From the NCBI RefSeq assembly GCF_947179165.1, contig NC_077247.1, positions 17,281,501 through 17,345,500 of the forward strand: 64,000 bases of DNA, written 5' to 3'. This stretch comes from Solanum dulcamara. Its lineage: Eukaryota; Streptophyta; Magnoliopsida; Solanales; Solanaceae. Below the pieces are notes generated by a model. The model was not told the DNA's origin. It ran no database searches and worked only from the letters and a program-made list of their open reading frames with translations. This document shows positions 23,228 to 35,043 of this stretch, one piece after another (position 1 is the stretch's first letter; every line of letters begins with the position of its first letter). The position numbers and the translations under genes were made by a program.

Positions 23228-25344
23228 TATCATGACCCAAGCCTAGGGCCTAGACGTGACATAGAATGAGGAACCCGGAGCTACAGGTAATGACAAAGAA
23301 CAATAAGAGGAAATAAAAAGTGAAAGCAGGACTAAGGGAGAACATCATCAAATACGAGCCATTAATAACTTCAAATCAGTATCCATTTGTGTCCAAACAT
23401 ACCTCTACATATAGACTTGGCGGGGACTACAACATGTCCCTAGCTCACCCTCAATTGAAATGGAAATAAGTGCAATTAAAGGTATTCAAAAGTCTTTACA
23501 TAACATAAACTAAATAGAGGAAAGATATATTATTCCCCAAACATGGGAACTCACCAAAATGGTAAGCTTCAACGAACTCAACTAGCCACGTGAAGGTGAG
23601 GGAAGAGCAACGTCGGTCCCTACATGGTGATATCATGTAGGCAAAAGAGTATGTGTTAGTACTTTGAATGTACTAAGTTTGTAGGCATGCAATTCAATGA
23701 AAACTCTAAAGCATTATAAGGAAAAGTACATAAGTAAGTTCATGCATAAGCAACAAATATGAATAATGCTTGAAACGTTCATTTTTTGGAAGATGACTAT
23801 AACCGACGTCTAAGACTATGCGAGCTATTAAATGGAATCCAACATAACCCCCTACGTTGGCATGGAGAGACTACTTGCCTAGTTGAACTACATCAAACTT
23901 CAATCATTTCTTTAACATTTAGGTCTATTTGTGGACCCACTAGCCTAGCCTACAAGGACTCCTATATTGGCACATAGTTCAAGAAACTAGAGATTGATAC
24001 TAGGATTTGCTTATCAAACACCACCTCAAGCCTCATTCAGTGCTAAGTCAAATCTCCTGGAATAGTTCATATAGCGTAAGAACATAATCGTTTATATAGC
24101 TTTAGATCATAGAAATATCATTCGATAGAGTAGCTCAATAAAACCATTCTTTGATTGACACAAGTGAGAATTGGCCTTTCACAAGTGGAATCCATCATTT
24201 CATAATCATTTCATAATCATTTCATCATTCTTTCATTTCATAAGACTCTTTTTCTCATTGACATTACTTTCATAAACAATCATTTGGAGTCAAAAGCTTT
24301 CAATTCAAACTTCATTAAGAACATAGTAATACTAGGTGGGTTCTATTCAATTCAACTTTTATATCGTTAGAATCAATACTAGCATGCATCAATTAAGACA
24401 TCTTTAAAACAACCCACCAATACACTTTAAAACCCCTTTCATGACTTCATATAAAGACCTTCAATACATCAACCATTTTATGCAATGAAGAGCCAATATA
24501 AGCTAAGATAGGAAACTAAACTTCAATTACTCAATAACCCATACATTTGGAATTATAACATGAAAACCCATAAAAATTCACCATTTGTGATTGAACTACT
24601 AAGTTACAAAATACTTGTGCTTCATGGGAGAAAGAACCCATGAATAAAGACCCACATACATTGGAGAATAAAGCCCTAATGCAAGCTTGAAAATGGAGAC
24701 TTGACGATCTTGAGATTGAACCCTAGACTTTGCTTGAGATGAAGAAGACTTTCGGAGGAGCTTTAGGAGAGGATGGTTTTGTGAATTTGAGTCTAAGTAT
24801 GAGAATGAGGGTTTTTGGGAAGGTTAGATTCTTTAGATAGGGTGATTTCAATCCCAAAACAACCACACTTTGATGATAAAATATGGGAAAAGACCTAAAT
24901 ACCACTTTAAAACTTTCCAAAATTGGCCCTATGACTCGTCCTTACGAATCGTAGAAGGGACGACGAGTCATAGAAATTATTCATCCTACAGGGTCTGAGA
25001 AGACCTTGAGAACTAACCCTTATTACCCTCTACGAGTTGTAGACTCTTCTATTATTCGTAGATGGGACTTGTCCTGCAGGGTTTGAGAAACCCTGAGGAT
25101 TGAGTTTGTAAACTCTCATTACAAGTCGTGTCTATGACTCATCAAAAGTCTTACAACTCATAAACTTGGGTCGTTGACTTCCTTCTTCACTTAGTTCAAA
25201 TGTCCATCTCAACATCACTCTATGAGTTAGTCCTACCACTTGTAGAAATACCTACGACTCATAGGTTGAGTAGTAGAGACTGATGCAGTTCATTTGCTAA
25301 GGTTTGTTCCTTCGTTTCGACTTTTCAACTTATAGGGTCCTATA
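23228..25344 (-). mobile_element. 3' LTR of minus-strand element A
   Basis: Read on the minus strand it runs from TATAGGACCC (mutated TGTAACA) to ...GGGCCTAGGCTTGGGTCATGATA, the same ending as the element C LTR (GGCCCTAGGCTTGGGTCGTGACA). Its length of about 2.1 kb is normal for this family. The R/U5 half resembles the LTRs of C and of the split LTR at 31090. The U3 half instead carries an array of TACGACTCGTA-like palindromes (about 24920-25270). A CT-rich tract (CTCCCCCTTG, 25350-25359), the polypurine tract on the other strand, flanks it. Confidence 0.75.
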
Positions 25345-25362
25345 ATATCTCCCCCTTGAAAA
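25345..25362 (-). other. Polypurine tract of element A
   Basis: On the minus strand the sequence reads CAAGGGGGAGATAT directly next to the LTR, the expected plus-strand primer for reverse transcription. The same tract sits beside the B LTR at 34903-34920. Confidence 0.75.
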
Positions 25363-25542
25363 CATTCATCCTCGAATGAGATTTAACTAGCGTTAAAAGT
25401 ACACAGAACGAGGACTACCAACCCAACATGAATGCAATGACACATAAACATACATAAACCATGAGGCTTTCATTCTTAACATAAAACATGACTTTAAAAA
25501 ATCAACTTTATGAACGTGCATGCATATGAAGACTTAGGAATA

Positions 25543-28080
25543 CTAAAATATAGGAGTCTTAAACAATTCAAGCGTAAATAGCTTAGTACTTTTGGCTTGA
25601 GTAGAATGAAAAAGATGAGGGTATCGCTTCATCATATCCGCTTCTACTTTCCATGTAGTACTTTCAACTTGTTGATTACTCCAAAGGACTTTGATGGATG
25701 CAACTTCCTTCTTCCTCAATATCTTAACTTGCCGGTCCAAAATTTCAACCAGGACCTCTTCATAGGTCAAGTGTTCTTCAACATTCACTACATCCAAAGG
25801 CGCAATATAACTCGGATCACCCACACATTTCCTCAACCTAGACACATGGAACACCGGATTAACCATAGGCATTTCCAAAGGAAACTTCAACTCATAAGCA
25901 ACTTTGCCAACACGTCTCAAGATTCTATAAGACCCTACATACCTAGGGCTCAATTTCCCTTTTTTTATCGAATCGAATGACAACCTTCATGGGTGAAACC
26001 TTCAAGTATCCCTAATCATCCAAACTAAACTCAAGATCCCTTTTCCTACTATCAAAATAAGACTTTTGGCGACTTTGAGCTGTCTTCAATCTTTCTCTAA
26101 TGACTCTCACATTCCCCAAAGCATCAAGCACCAAATTAATACCTAAGGTTATCTCACCCACTTTAAACCAATCAATAGGGGACCTACATCATCTCCCATA
26201 TAAAGCCTTAAATGGCGCCATCTTAATACTTGAGTGGTAGCTATTATTATAGTTGAACTCAATAAGTGGTAGATGGCCATCCCAACTCCCCTTGAACTCC
26301 AAAACACAAGCTCTTAACATATCTTCTAGTGTTTGTATTATCCGTTCGGCTTGCCCATCGGTTTGAGGATGGAATGTGGTACTTAGCTTCACTTTGGTAC
26401 CAAGACCCCTATGAAATAATTTCCAAAAGTGAGAACTGAATTGGGTACCACGATCCAAAATAATTGACAATGGTACACCATGCAACCTCACCAATTCTCG
26501 AATATATAACTTAGCATAATTCTTGGCACTATAAGAAGCCTTGACTGGTAGGAAGTGAGCCGACTTTGTCATTCTATCAACAATCACCCAAATTGAGTCA
26601 TGATGTTTTTGAGTATGAGGTAATCCCACTATGAAGTCCATGTTCACATCTTCCCACTTCCAAGTGGGAATTTCAAAGTCTTGTGCTAGGCCACCCGACC
26701 TTTGGTGTTCGGCATTAACTTATTGGCAATTTGGGCATTCGACTACAAACCTTGCTATGTCTTTTTTCATGCAACCCCACCCATGAAGCTCTTTTAAGTC
26801 TCGATACATTTTAGTCGAATCGGGATGAATAGAGTATGAAGAATTATGAGCCTTCTTCAAGACCAAACTCCTTAGACTATCCACTTCAGGAACACATAAC
26901 CGACCTTGGTAGAGAAGTACCCCATCTCCCACTTGTGAGAAGACTTCTACTTTCTTTTCTTTCATCAACTTCTTTAACTCCACTAATGTCGGGTCTAGGT
27001 CTTGTTTTAACTTAAATTCCACCATCAAAGATGATTTGGACCTATTATGAAAGAACACACCACCATCGTCGGAACCACTCAACTGCACCTCTAATCTTGC
27101 CAACCACCTTCACCAACTCCCTCTTTCCTTCATCAACATGAGTCACACTCCCCATATCTACCCTACTAAGTGCATCGGCAACCATATTGGCTTTACTCGG
27201 ATGATAATGCGCACTCATTTCATAATCCTTGAGGAGTTCAAGCCACCTCTTTTGTCTTATATTGAGGTCCTTTTGTGTGAACACATATTGGAGAATTTTG
27301 ATCGGCAAATACATCTACATGAACCACATAAAGGTAATGCCACCAAATCTTTAAAGCAAAAACCACGACCGATAACTCAAGATCATGGGTAGGGTAGTTA
27401 CGCTCATGCACCTTCAATTTCCTAAAGGCATAGGCTTTAACCTTGGCATTTTGCATCAAAAAACAACCCAAACCAATTCTTAAGGCATCACTATACACTA
27501 CAGACCCTTCTAATCCTTTCAGTAAAGTCAAAATAGGAGTGGAGGTAAGTAGATCTTTCAAGGTTTGGAAACTTCTCTCATACTCATCCATTCATAGGAA
27601 CTTTGCCTTTTTGAGTTAATTTCATCATAGGAGATAAGATGGAAGAGAATCTTTCAACGAACTTTCTATAATACTCAACTAGACCCAAAAAGCTCCTAAT
27701 GTTTGAAGGAGACAATGGTCTAGGCCAATTCTTCATCGCCTCCGTCTTTTTGGGTCAACTTTGATCCTATCACCAGACACTATGTGACCAATAAATGCCA
27801 CCTCTTTCAACCAAAATTCCCATTTTCTAAACTTGGAAAACAATTGCCTATCTCTCAAGGTTTGAAGTACAACTCTCAAGTGATCCTTATGTTCTTCCTG
27901 ACTCCGAGAATAAACCAAGATGTCATCAATGAAGACCAATACGAATGTATCAAGGTAGGTCTTGAACACCCTATTTATTGGATCCATAAATACCGTCGAT
28001 GCATTTGTATATCCAAACAACATTACCAAAAATGCAAAGTGATCATACTGTGTTCGACATTACAAAAAACTCAATTTTGA
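25543..28080 (-). pseudogene. pol: 3' half of Pol of element A (RT to chromodomain)
   Basis: On the minus strand the order is RT palm with [11 protein letters not shown] (28029-27733), RNase H (27591-27238; [23 protein letters not shown]) and HPSKANMVADALSR near 27170. Next are the HHCC finger (27103-26720; YSIHPDSTKMYRDL, CPNCQ), the integrase core (26647-26189; [34 protein letters not shown]) and the chromodomain-like tail (25983-25543; LTYEEVLVEILDRQVK). Catalytic residues of RT and integrase are mostly retained, but frameshifts separate the pieces. Sequence is closest to element C. The copy stops at the YGH-F region of RT near 28080, where viral sequence begins, so gag, protease and the 5' LTR are missing. 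Confidence 0.85.
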
Positions 28081-28084
28081 GGAG

Positions 28085-28860
28085 ATGGAACACATGGAAA
28101 ATATGCTACAAAGCCCGCCATGATGACTTATTATTATCCTGTCCTACTCTTCAAGATGTTTTAAGTAAAGAAAGGGATTAGATTCAATCCAATATTGCCT
28201 ATAGCGGTGATCAAACTTATAAATGGAATCTTGATGGCTTAACTGATAGACAAGTCTCTATTCTTATGCATCGAATTCTAGTGTGTGCTATTATATGTCA
28301 GTCTACTCACAATAATTCTGATCATACCACTTGCAAGGTGATCATTGCAGGTTTTATTGGCCAACTTCGTGGCTGGTGGGATAATTTTTTATCCAATGAA
28401 GTAAAAACCAAGATTATCACCTCTGTGGTAAGAGATACAGTAAGAGAAGAAGTCTTTAATGACAAAGGTAATAAGGTTGAAAGACCGAGTGAAAAGATTC
28501 GTCAAGATGGTGTTTATACCCTGATCCTCACCATTTTAGAATATCTTAATGGTAGATTTACCAAACAGAATAAAACTTTGAGAACCCTTCTAAATGGACT
28601 TCGTTGTAAATATTTAGGAGAATTTCAATGGTATAAAGACACCTTTTTAAGCCGAGTAATGGATTTACCCGAAAGTAACCTTACTTATTGGAAGTCCAAG
28701 CTTATAAATGGCCTTCCCCCTTTATTCGCAGAAAGAGTTAGAAAAACCCTTAAAGGAAACCTTTCTGCAATTCCCTATGATCAGTTTACTTATGGATAGT
28801 TAGTTGGAACTTCCACCCAAGAAGGATCCAATCTGTGCAATAAGTTAAGACGAAATCAAC
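28085..28860 (+). pseudogene. EPRV coat-protein domain (lineage 1)
   Basis: This is a caulimovirid-type capsid domain. It runs from YKWNLDGLTDRQVSIL near 28218 through GFIGQLRGWWDNFL, EYLNGRF, LLNGLRCKYLGEFQWYKD and GLPPLFAERVRKTL to a stop at 28797-28799. In a virus this protein forms the icosahedral shell. The open part 28266-28799 (177 codons) is the best preserved piece; stops lie before and after it. The order coat, zinc knuckle, protease, RT that follows is that of pararetrovirus polyproteins and not of LTR retrotransposons. Genus (Solendovirus, Petuvirus or Florendovirus side) cannot be decided by eye. Confidence 0.8.
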
Positions 28861-29600
28861 AACTAAAGCTTAATAGCAAAAGAGAACGATCTCACCATGG
28901 AGATTTTTGCGGTCAATTTGGAGTTTCCGTCCCTTCTCATAGTAGGGACAAAAGGTTTAAGAAACACAGACGCTATAAAGAAGATGAGAGACCTTATATA
29001 AAGATCGTCGTTCTCGATGATGTAAAGAGAAACATGAAGCTAAGAAAGCCCACCGTAAATCGAATAGATTTACCAAAAATTTCTCTAAAAAAGACCCTAG
29101 TAATGTTAAATGCTATAGGTGTGGTCAGTATGGGCATATTGCTCCAAATTGTTAGCTTAAAAAGCTTAAATCTTTAAAATTTGAAGACGATCTTCATCTC
29201 AAAGTTTATAATTTACTATACACTTCTGGTTCAGAATCTGATTATTACTCTGAAACAGAATCCAGGTCGGAAAAATCTGAAAGTGAAGAGGTAGAACTTG
29301 TTGAATTTTTTGATAATGATAATATCATACCTAATGATTGTGGTGCTAATTGTACATGTGAGAATTTTCCGTGCAAAACATATGAGTTTTATAAGCTTCA
29401 ATCACAATTTGAAGATTTGAATGTGAATAGAATTACTTCTGAAAATGTGATTGAATTATTAAAGGAAATTTCTGATGAAAACATGAGGAGCAAGATTATT
29501 AATATGACATCTATCTCCGAATCTTTCAAACTTTTTAAATCCTCTAAATAAAAAATAGATTTTGATTCAAAACCTTATTCTATAAATGAAATTCTTGCTC
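28861..29600 (+). pseudogene. EPRV basic region, zinc knuckle and acidic linker (lineage 1)
   Basis: A Lys/Arg-rich stretch (28860-29100) precedes a complete CCHC knuckle, CYRCGQYGHIAPNC, at 29111-29152. A TAG follows at once at 29153. An acidic linker (SESDYYSETESRSEKSESEE) and a Cys-rich segment (CTCENFPC near 29353) follow. One frameshift lies near 29010. In pararetroviruses the knuckle binds the pregenomic RNA. The linker aligns in kind, but is clearly different in sequence, with the minus-strand copy at 43256-43750. Confidence 0.75.
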
Positions 29601-29854
29601 TTCTAGATAAACGGATTGATACTGTAGTAATAGATACTTCTTTTAAATGATTTAAAAATTGAAGTTGAAAAATTATAAAATGAGATTAAAGCTCTTAAAC
29701 AGAATCAAATGATTGATGATCACAGGATTTCTCAACTAGAGAATACTGAGAAAGATGATTCTGCGTCAACACCTCCTATTGATAAAGGAAAGGTAAGATT
29801 GACGAAAACGTTGAAGAAATTATTGAGAATTCTAAACAAAATTCCTTTTTAGAG

Positions 29855-30385
29855 ATGCTGGAGATAGTAACCTCTCATAGATGGTCTATTAAATGTACTA
29901 TTTTAATTAACAATGAGTTTACTATCACTTGTACTGCAATGATCGATGGTGGAGCACATGTTAGTTGCATTCAAGAAGGGTTAATACCTTCTAGGTTTTT
30001 TGAAAAAACTACTCATGCTATTAAATCTGCATCTGGTCATGCTTTAGGTATAAAGTATAAGTTATCTAATACTCATATTTGTCAGAATAAAGTTTGCATT
30101 CCTTATTTTTTCTTATTAGTAAAAGATCAAATTCATCCTCCAATTATACTTGGAACTCCTTTTATCAATGTTATTTACCCCTTTTCTAAAATATATTCCA
30201 AAGAGTTTACTGTCGGTTATAAAGATAAAGAAATATCTTTTTCATTTATAATCGAACCAAATACTATAGCTATTAATGCCTTAATTAATATGAAACAAAA
30301 GCATGTTGATTCTCTACAACTGGAAATATACAGTATGAGCATAAATGATACATTGCGTCCTGCTAAAGTAAAGGAAAAAATTTAA
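29855..30385 (+). pseudogene. EPRV aspartic protease (lineage 1)
   Basis: A 176-codon open stretch includes MIDGGAHVSCIQEGLIP near 29938-29990, the viral aspartic protease active site with D-G-G in place of D-S/T-G. It continues with IILGTPFINVIYPF near 30145. In the virus this enzyme processes the coat/RT polyprotein. The homologous site in the minus-strand copy reads FDSGADANCVQKGIIP. The D-G-G form may be a decay mutation (AGT to GGT). The stretch ends at a TAA just before the RT region. Confidence 0.75.
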
Positions 30386-31089
30386 TTAATTTTTGAACAG
30401 CTGGCCATTGATATTTGTGTCGATCATTCAAGTGCTTTCTGGAATAGATAAAACAATATTGTTACTCTTTCATATGAAGATAACTTTTGTGAATATGGCA
30501 TTCCCACTAAGTCAGTCCCTGTCAAATGAATGCTGAGTTAGTGGAATTTTGCAAAAAAGATATTGATAATCTTTTACAAAAAGGTTTAATAAAGCCATTA
30601 AAGTCACCCTGATTTTGTACTGCCTTTTATGTCAATAATGCAGCAAAAAAGAGCGTGGCATTCCTAGATTGTTTATTAATTATAAACCATTAAATAAATT
30701 TTTAAAATGGATTAGGTTTCCTATTCCAAATAAAAGAGATTTATTATCTAGGTTATATGATGTCAACATATTTTCAAAATTTGATTTAAAATCAGGATGT
30801 TGACAAATTCAGATTTTTAAAGAGCATACTTATAGAACTGCTTTAAATGTTCCTTTGGGGAAATATGAATGGAATGTAATGCCTTTTGGATTAAAAAATG
30901 CCCCATCTGAATTTTAGAAAATTATGAATGATACTTTTAACCCTTATTTGGATTTCATCATTGTTTATATAGATGGTATACTCCAAACCTTTTGAAACTC
31001 ATATCAAGCATCTTGATATTTTCAAATAAATTGTTATACAAAATAGTTTGGTTATATCTAAACAAAAAATGAGTTTATTTCAAACTGAT
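30386..31089 (+). pseudogene. EPRV reverse transcriptase, N-terminal part (lineage 1)
   Basis: The readable blocks are VEFCKKDIDNLLQKGLIKP, FINYKPLNKFLKW, FPIPNKRDLL, IFSKFDLKSG, PLGKYEWNVMPFGLKNAPSEF and YIDGIL near 30968. The last is the YIDD active site with the second Asp changed to Gly. TGA replaces Trp at two conserved places (SP* near 30609 and SGC*Q near 30800), and TAG replaces Gln near 30916. The copy is cut at 31089 by an LTR beginning TGTAGCATTCC. RNase H and the 3' viral region are absent here. Confidence 0.8.
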
Positions 31090-32750
31090 TGTAGCATTCC
31101 TAAAAAATGCTCACAATTGCCTTAAGAATGCCTTGGGATTAGGCCGCTCATGTAACTCATTATCCTTAATCTTTTTGTAAAATATGAGTTTGAAATATCG
31201 ATCAGGGGGTCAAAACCTGCAGGAAAATAGTTTTGGTGGATTTTTAGGACCCATAGATCGAAAGACAGATTTCTCATAAAACTGCACAAAATAGAAAGGT
31301 CCGCAACAAATCCGCGTCACAGACCTGGCAAGGGTTTTCTGGACGAGTTGGATTTTTAGTAAGGGCTTTTTAGAATTTTCCCAAATTGTTAGCTAATGAA
31401 CTTAGACATTTTTAGGACCTAATTCAACTCTATAAATTAATCAAAACCCCTAATTTTATTCATTCTTCTATAATTTACCTACTCAAATATTTCTCTCTCT
31501 ACAAAAGACTCTCAAGAACTCCATTGAAGACTTCAAGTAAATTCACTCAAGCTCTCCATCAAAACTCTCAAGTTCTTTCAGATTATTTGGTGTTCTCATT
31601 TAAGGTATGTGGGTATTGATTCATGGATTCTTTCATCCATGAAGCCTAATACATTTCTCAAGGTTTTCTATCAAATTAAAATATGATATTTTATGGGTCT
31701 TATGATCTCTACTCCTATTGCATGAATTATGATTCAAAGTATGATCATGAGTCTATTTTGATATAAATTGATGGTTATTGCATTAAATTGAAGAGTTTTC
31801 CATGAATTCTCCTATTTTAATTTTTAGGATTCATGATAAAAATTATGAGTATTTTTAATTATACTTTTTAATGATATTATCTATATGAATTATGTATGAG
31901 CTGATATAAAATTTATGATCATGCATGTTTTCAAGTAAATTTCATGGTTTTCAAATCAATTGAATATGCATTCATGTCTTACCCTAATTTCAAGTACAAG
32001 TTATGGTCAAGAATTTTCAAAGTATGAATTATGATTATGTATTTCAATTATGATATGTTTATGTATGTATGATTTGTAATGTGGAAGTACAATACCCGCA
32101 TTGCACTTATGTTATGAAAATGAGCTACTTTATAATTTTCAAACCTATGATCATGACTATGATATATGTCAATTATGATTTCTATGCTATATATATATAT
32201 ATATTCTATGGGATTTGACTTAACACCGAACGTGGACTTGAGGTGGGGACTCGAAATATGAGGTTCTTATATAAAGTCTCTTATCGCATAACTATGTGTC
32301 ACCGTAGGTACAAAGGGATAAGTGGCGAATACCGAAATCTCTAAGAGGTGAGTACCTGAAATATCAAGGCTTGGAGGTGAGTACCCGAGTCTAAGAACTA
32401 GGGGTAAGTACCCGATTCACATAACCGCTTAGTGGATCCACTTAGGCATGTAGGAGTCTACCTTGAAAAGTAGTCTCCCCCTTTCCTTCAATGTAGGGGC
32501 AACATTGAAATTCCATGGTATAGCTCGCATGGTCTTATTGTCTGTTATGGTTTCTATCCCACATATGTATGGTCCTTTTCATGTTCTAAATGACTAATTC
32601 TATCTTTTATTTTATACTCTTATGGTTTATTATGCATTGATCCTTCTTAAAGACTACTTATGATTTTCACTACTTCTCCTATCATGCAATTTAAAAGGGT
32701 CATTTGTACAAACATGGTTTTTTATGCGTTGCACTGCCTACATACTTAGT
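31090..32750 (+). mobile_element. Older LTR, left part, split by element B
   Basis: It begins TGTAGCATTCCTAAAA after CTGAT and runs to the element B insertion at CATACTTAGT. The text continues on the other side of B at 42141 (TTAGTACATTCCAACGTACT). Its R/U5 half resembles the LTR of C: TGTGGGTATTGATTCATGG, the CCGAA-GTGGA-TTGAGGTGGG block and the AGTCTCCCC-TT-CAATGTAGGGGC block. Its U3 is different from those of A, B and C. A short repeat of GAGGTGAGTACC units lies at 32345-32412. No internal region of this element is seen, so it is a truncated or solo LTR. Confidence 0.7.
32746..32750 (+). repeat. Target-site duplication of element B, left copy
   Basis: TTAGT directly precedes the left LTR and is repeated at 42141-42145 after the right LTR, as expected for a 5-bp staggered integrase cut. 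Confidence 0.9.
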
Positions 32751-34902
32751 TGTCACGCCCCGAGAGGGTACCCTAGGCGTGGCCGGCACTCAGAAACCAT
32801 CTCTGGCTTCCGAGAGAACCACTTGGTCTCATTACTCATTTGTTCATCAGCGGAAGACTTAATAATACTAATGTGGGCTTGTCATAATCAAAGGAAAAAT
32901 AGATAATTCTTAGAAGAAGTAGTTTCTAAGGAGAACTACTCCGATTACATCATCAAACTCTGTCTATGAAGCCTCTAATACTCTTAGATGGTGCCAATGA
33001 CATGTCCATGGCTACCTCAAAAGAAATATCACACTCAACAATAATAAAAGGATAAGGAGTTCCTTCGAATACAAGAAGGACTCACCAAATAGCTGAAAAG
33101 AAATGATCTTCAACGATGCGCCTGTTGAGGATCTCTAACACTTGTATCTGCATCATAAAATGATGCAGGTCGAATGACGTCAGTACGTGGAATGTATGAG
33201 TATATAAAATGGCAGGAAGGTAAGGACATATATCAATAAACTCCTCTCGAGAAAACTCAGCTCAAAACTCAACATTATCTCAACATCAATATGTAATGCA
33301 AGTTTAAAATATAAAAATAATAGTAATAAACAATGCTTACTCAGTTGGGAGTTTCTCTAACCGACAACCATCACTTATGAGCTAGCGATGATACAACGAA
33401 GCGATGTCGTTGCCACATCCATCCAATACCTTGCCAGGGTAAAGGACATCACCATCTTGGATCCACTCATCAAAGTCCTCTTTTTGGGACTTAAGAGGCA
33501 TAACCTCCATCCTACGCTGGCTACGTAGTTCTGGGGTTTGAGTCAATTAAACTCTTACCCAACTCGGTGCTCAATACTACTCCCAAGATATATGCTCATA
33601 TTAAACTCATTATCTAGTCTCATTGGACTTTAATTTAAATCATCAAACTCATCTCATTTCATGTTCATCAATCATTATACTTCAAAAAAAAACATCATTT
33701 TCATCTCATCAAAACATCTTGCTCAAAATATCATTTGCTCAAATTCATTCAAATTCAACTCTTTTGTTCTTTCAAAACTCAATAAAATACATATATAGTA
33801 TTAATTCATATAACTCTCTTTTTATCAATAAAAATAATAAAAAGCCAACATCTTTACTCAAAACATGTGTAAAAATATTCATGAACATCAAATCAATTAG
33901 GATTAATGGGAAAGTAGCCATGAACAATAATTCCAATAATATGAGAGATAACAATAATAATAATATTAATGCATAAATATATCTAACTTAATAGAAGAAG
34001 AATTAATTTATTTAGAATTCAAGATTTGGATAAAACTCAACTATAACTCAATTATAATGAATTTAAATATTGGGCGCATGGACGAACTCAATCCGATGCT
34101 ATGAAAGCTTTACATACCTTAAATCCGAAGGTTTACTCCGAATTAGAATACTCTTGGATCCCTAGCCTTTTCTTCTCGCCGGAGCGTTTTGTGTACTACC
34201 CGGAGTATAAGAATCACCGGAGTAGTATTTTTATACTACTAAAACTAAAACTATATTTGAGAAGAAGTATATAGAGAGAAGAAATGCTTAAGAAAGCTTG
34301 ATGAATAAAATGAGGAAATAAGGTGGGTATTTATAGGTGGGAAAGAGGGACCTAACAATAAATAAAATAATTATAAAGAAAAATCTGAAAATTTAATGGA
34401 ATATATTGATTTCATGGATGATGTTAAATGGAGGACAATTTATGTCATGCATGATGTCAAATGCATCTAGATGTTTCCATGGTAGGTAAGATGAGTTCTT
34501 TTTAACAGAATACTCGTTTTTGAAGCTGCGTTTGAATAAGATACATTCCTTATTTGGATTTGGTGTCTTCATAAGAATTGTAGATATGGAAGTCTAGTTT
34601 CATATCGTTCAAGAATCAACCAATTTGGAGTAACCTACAGTGAGATATGAATTTTCTTCTATCAACACTCAATTCCGTCACAGCACTATATCTTGCAAAG
34701 ATTAATTTATTTGACCTACTTATACTCCGCATTTGAAGTTATGTTCTTCATGAAAGTTGTAGATAAGGATGTTGTGATTACCCAAAAATTTGAATCACTT
34801 AATTTGGACCAACCTATGAAGAGTTATGCCCAAAATACAGAGGCTGTATTATTTTCATCGAGAATTGAAATACCGACATACAATATTTTAGGGGTTGTTA
34901 CA
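32751..34902 (-). repeat. Element B 3' LTR
   Basis: On the plus strand it runs TGTCACGCCCC ... GGGGTTGTTACA, so on the element strand TGTAACA...GTGACA. It matches the LTR at 39989 with about 18 substitutions and no length difference. It contains a 117-codon open frame (33623-33976) that is repeated unchanged in the other LTR. That frame is Asn/Ser-rich low complexity and not a likely gene. Confidence 0.95.
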
Positions 34903-34920
34903 ATATCTCCCCCTTGGGAT
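34903..34920 (-). other. Polypurine tract of element B
   Basis: ATCCCAAGGGGGAGATAT on the element strand lies directly upstream of the 3' LTR, where plus-strand DNA synthesis would be primed. Confidence 0.8.
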
Positions 34921-35043
34921 CATTCGTCCTCGAATGAAGATGAAAATAGGAGACATAAAGAATGAATATCATCAATACATCAATTTCTCAAAAACTCTGA
35001 TACTCAAATGGTCAATGACTCAAACTCAAGAATAAACATCGAT

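Noticed and set aside
24930..25270. CRISPR-like repeat array
   Set aside because: The units are short degenerate palindromes of irregular spacing in a plant LTR, with no spacers of constant length.
28266..28799. 177-codon open frame as a possible host gene
   Set aside because: Flanked in frame order by zinc knuckle, viral protease and RT; it is the coat-protein domain of an endogenous pararetrovirus.
33623..33976. 117-codon open frame, identical copy at 40861-41214
   Set aside because: It lies in both LTRs of element B, so identity reflects LTR identity. The translation is low-complexity Asn/Ser/Ile and the region is noncoding LTR.
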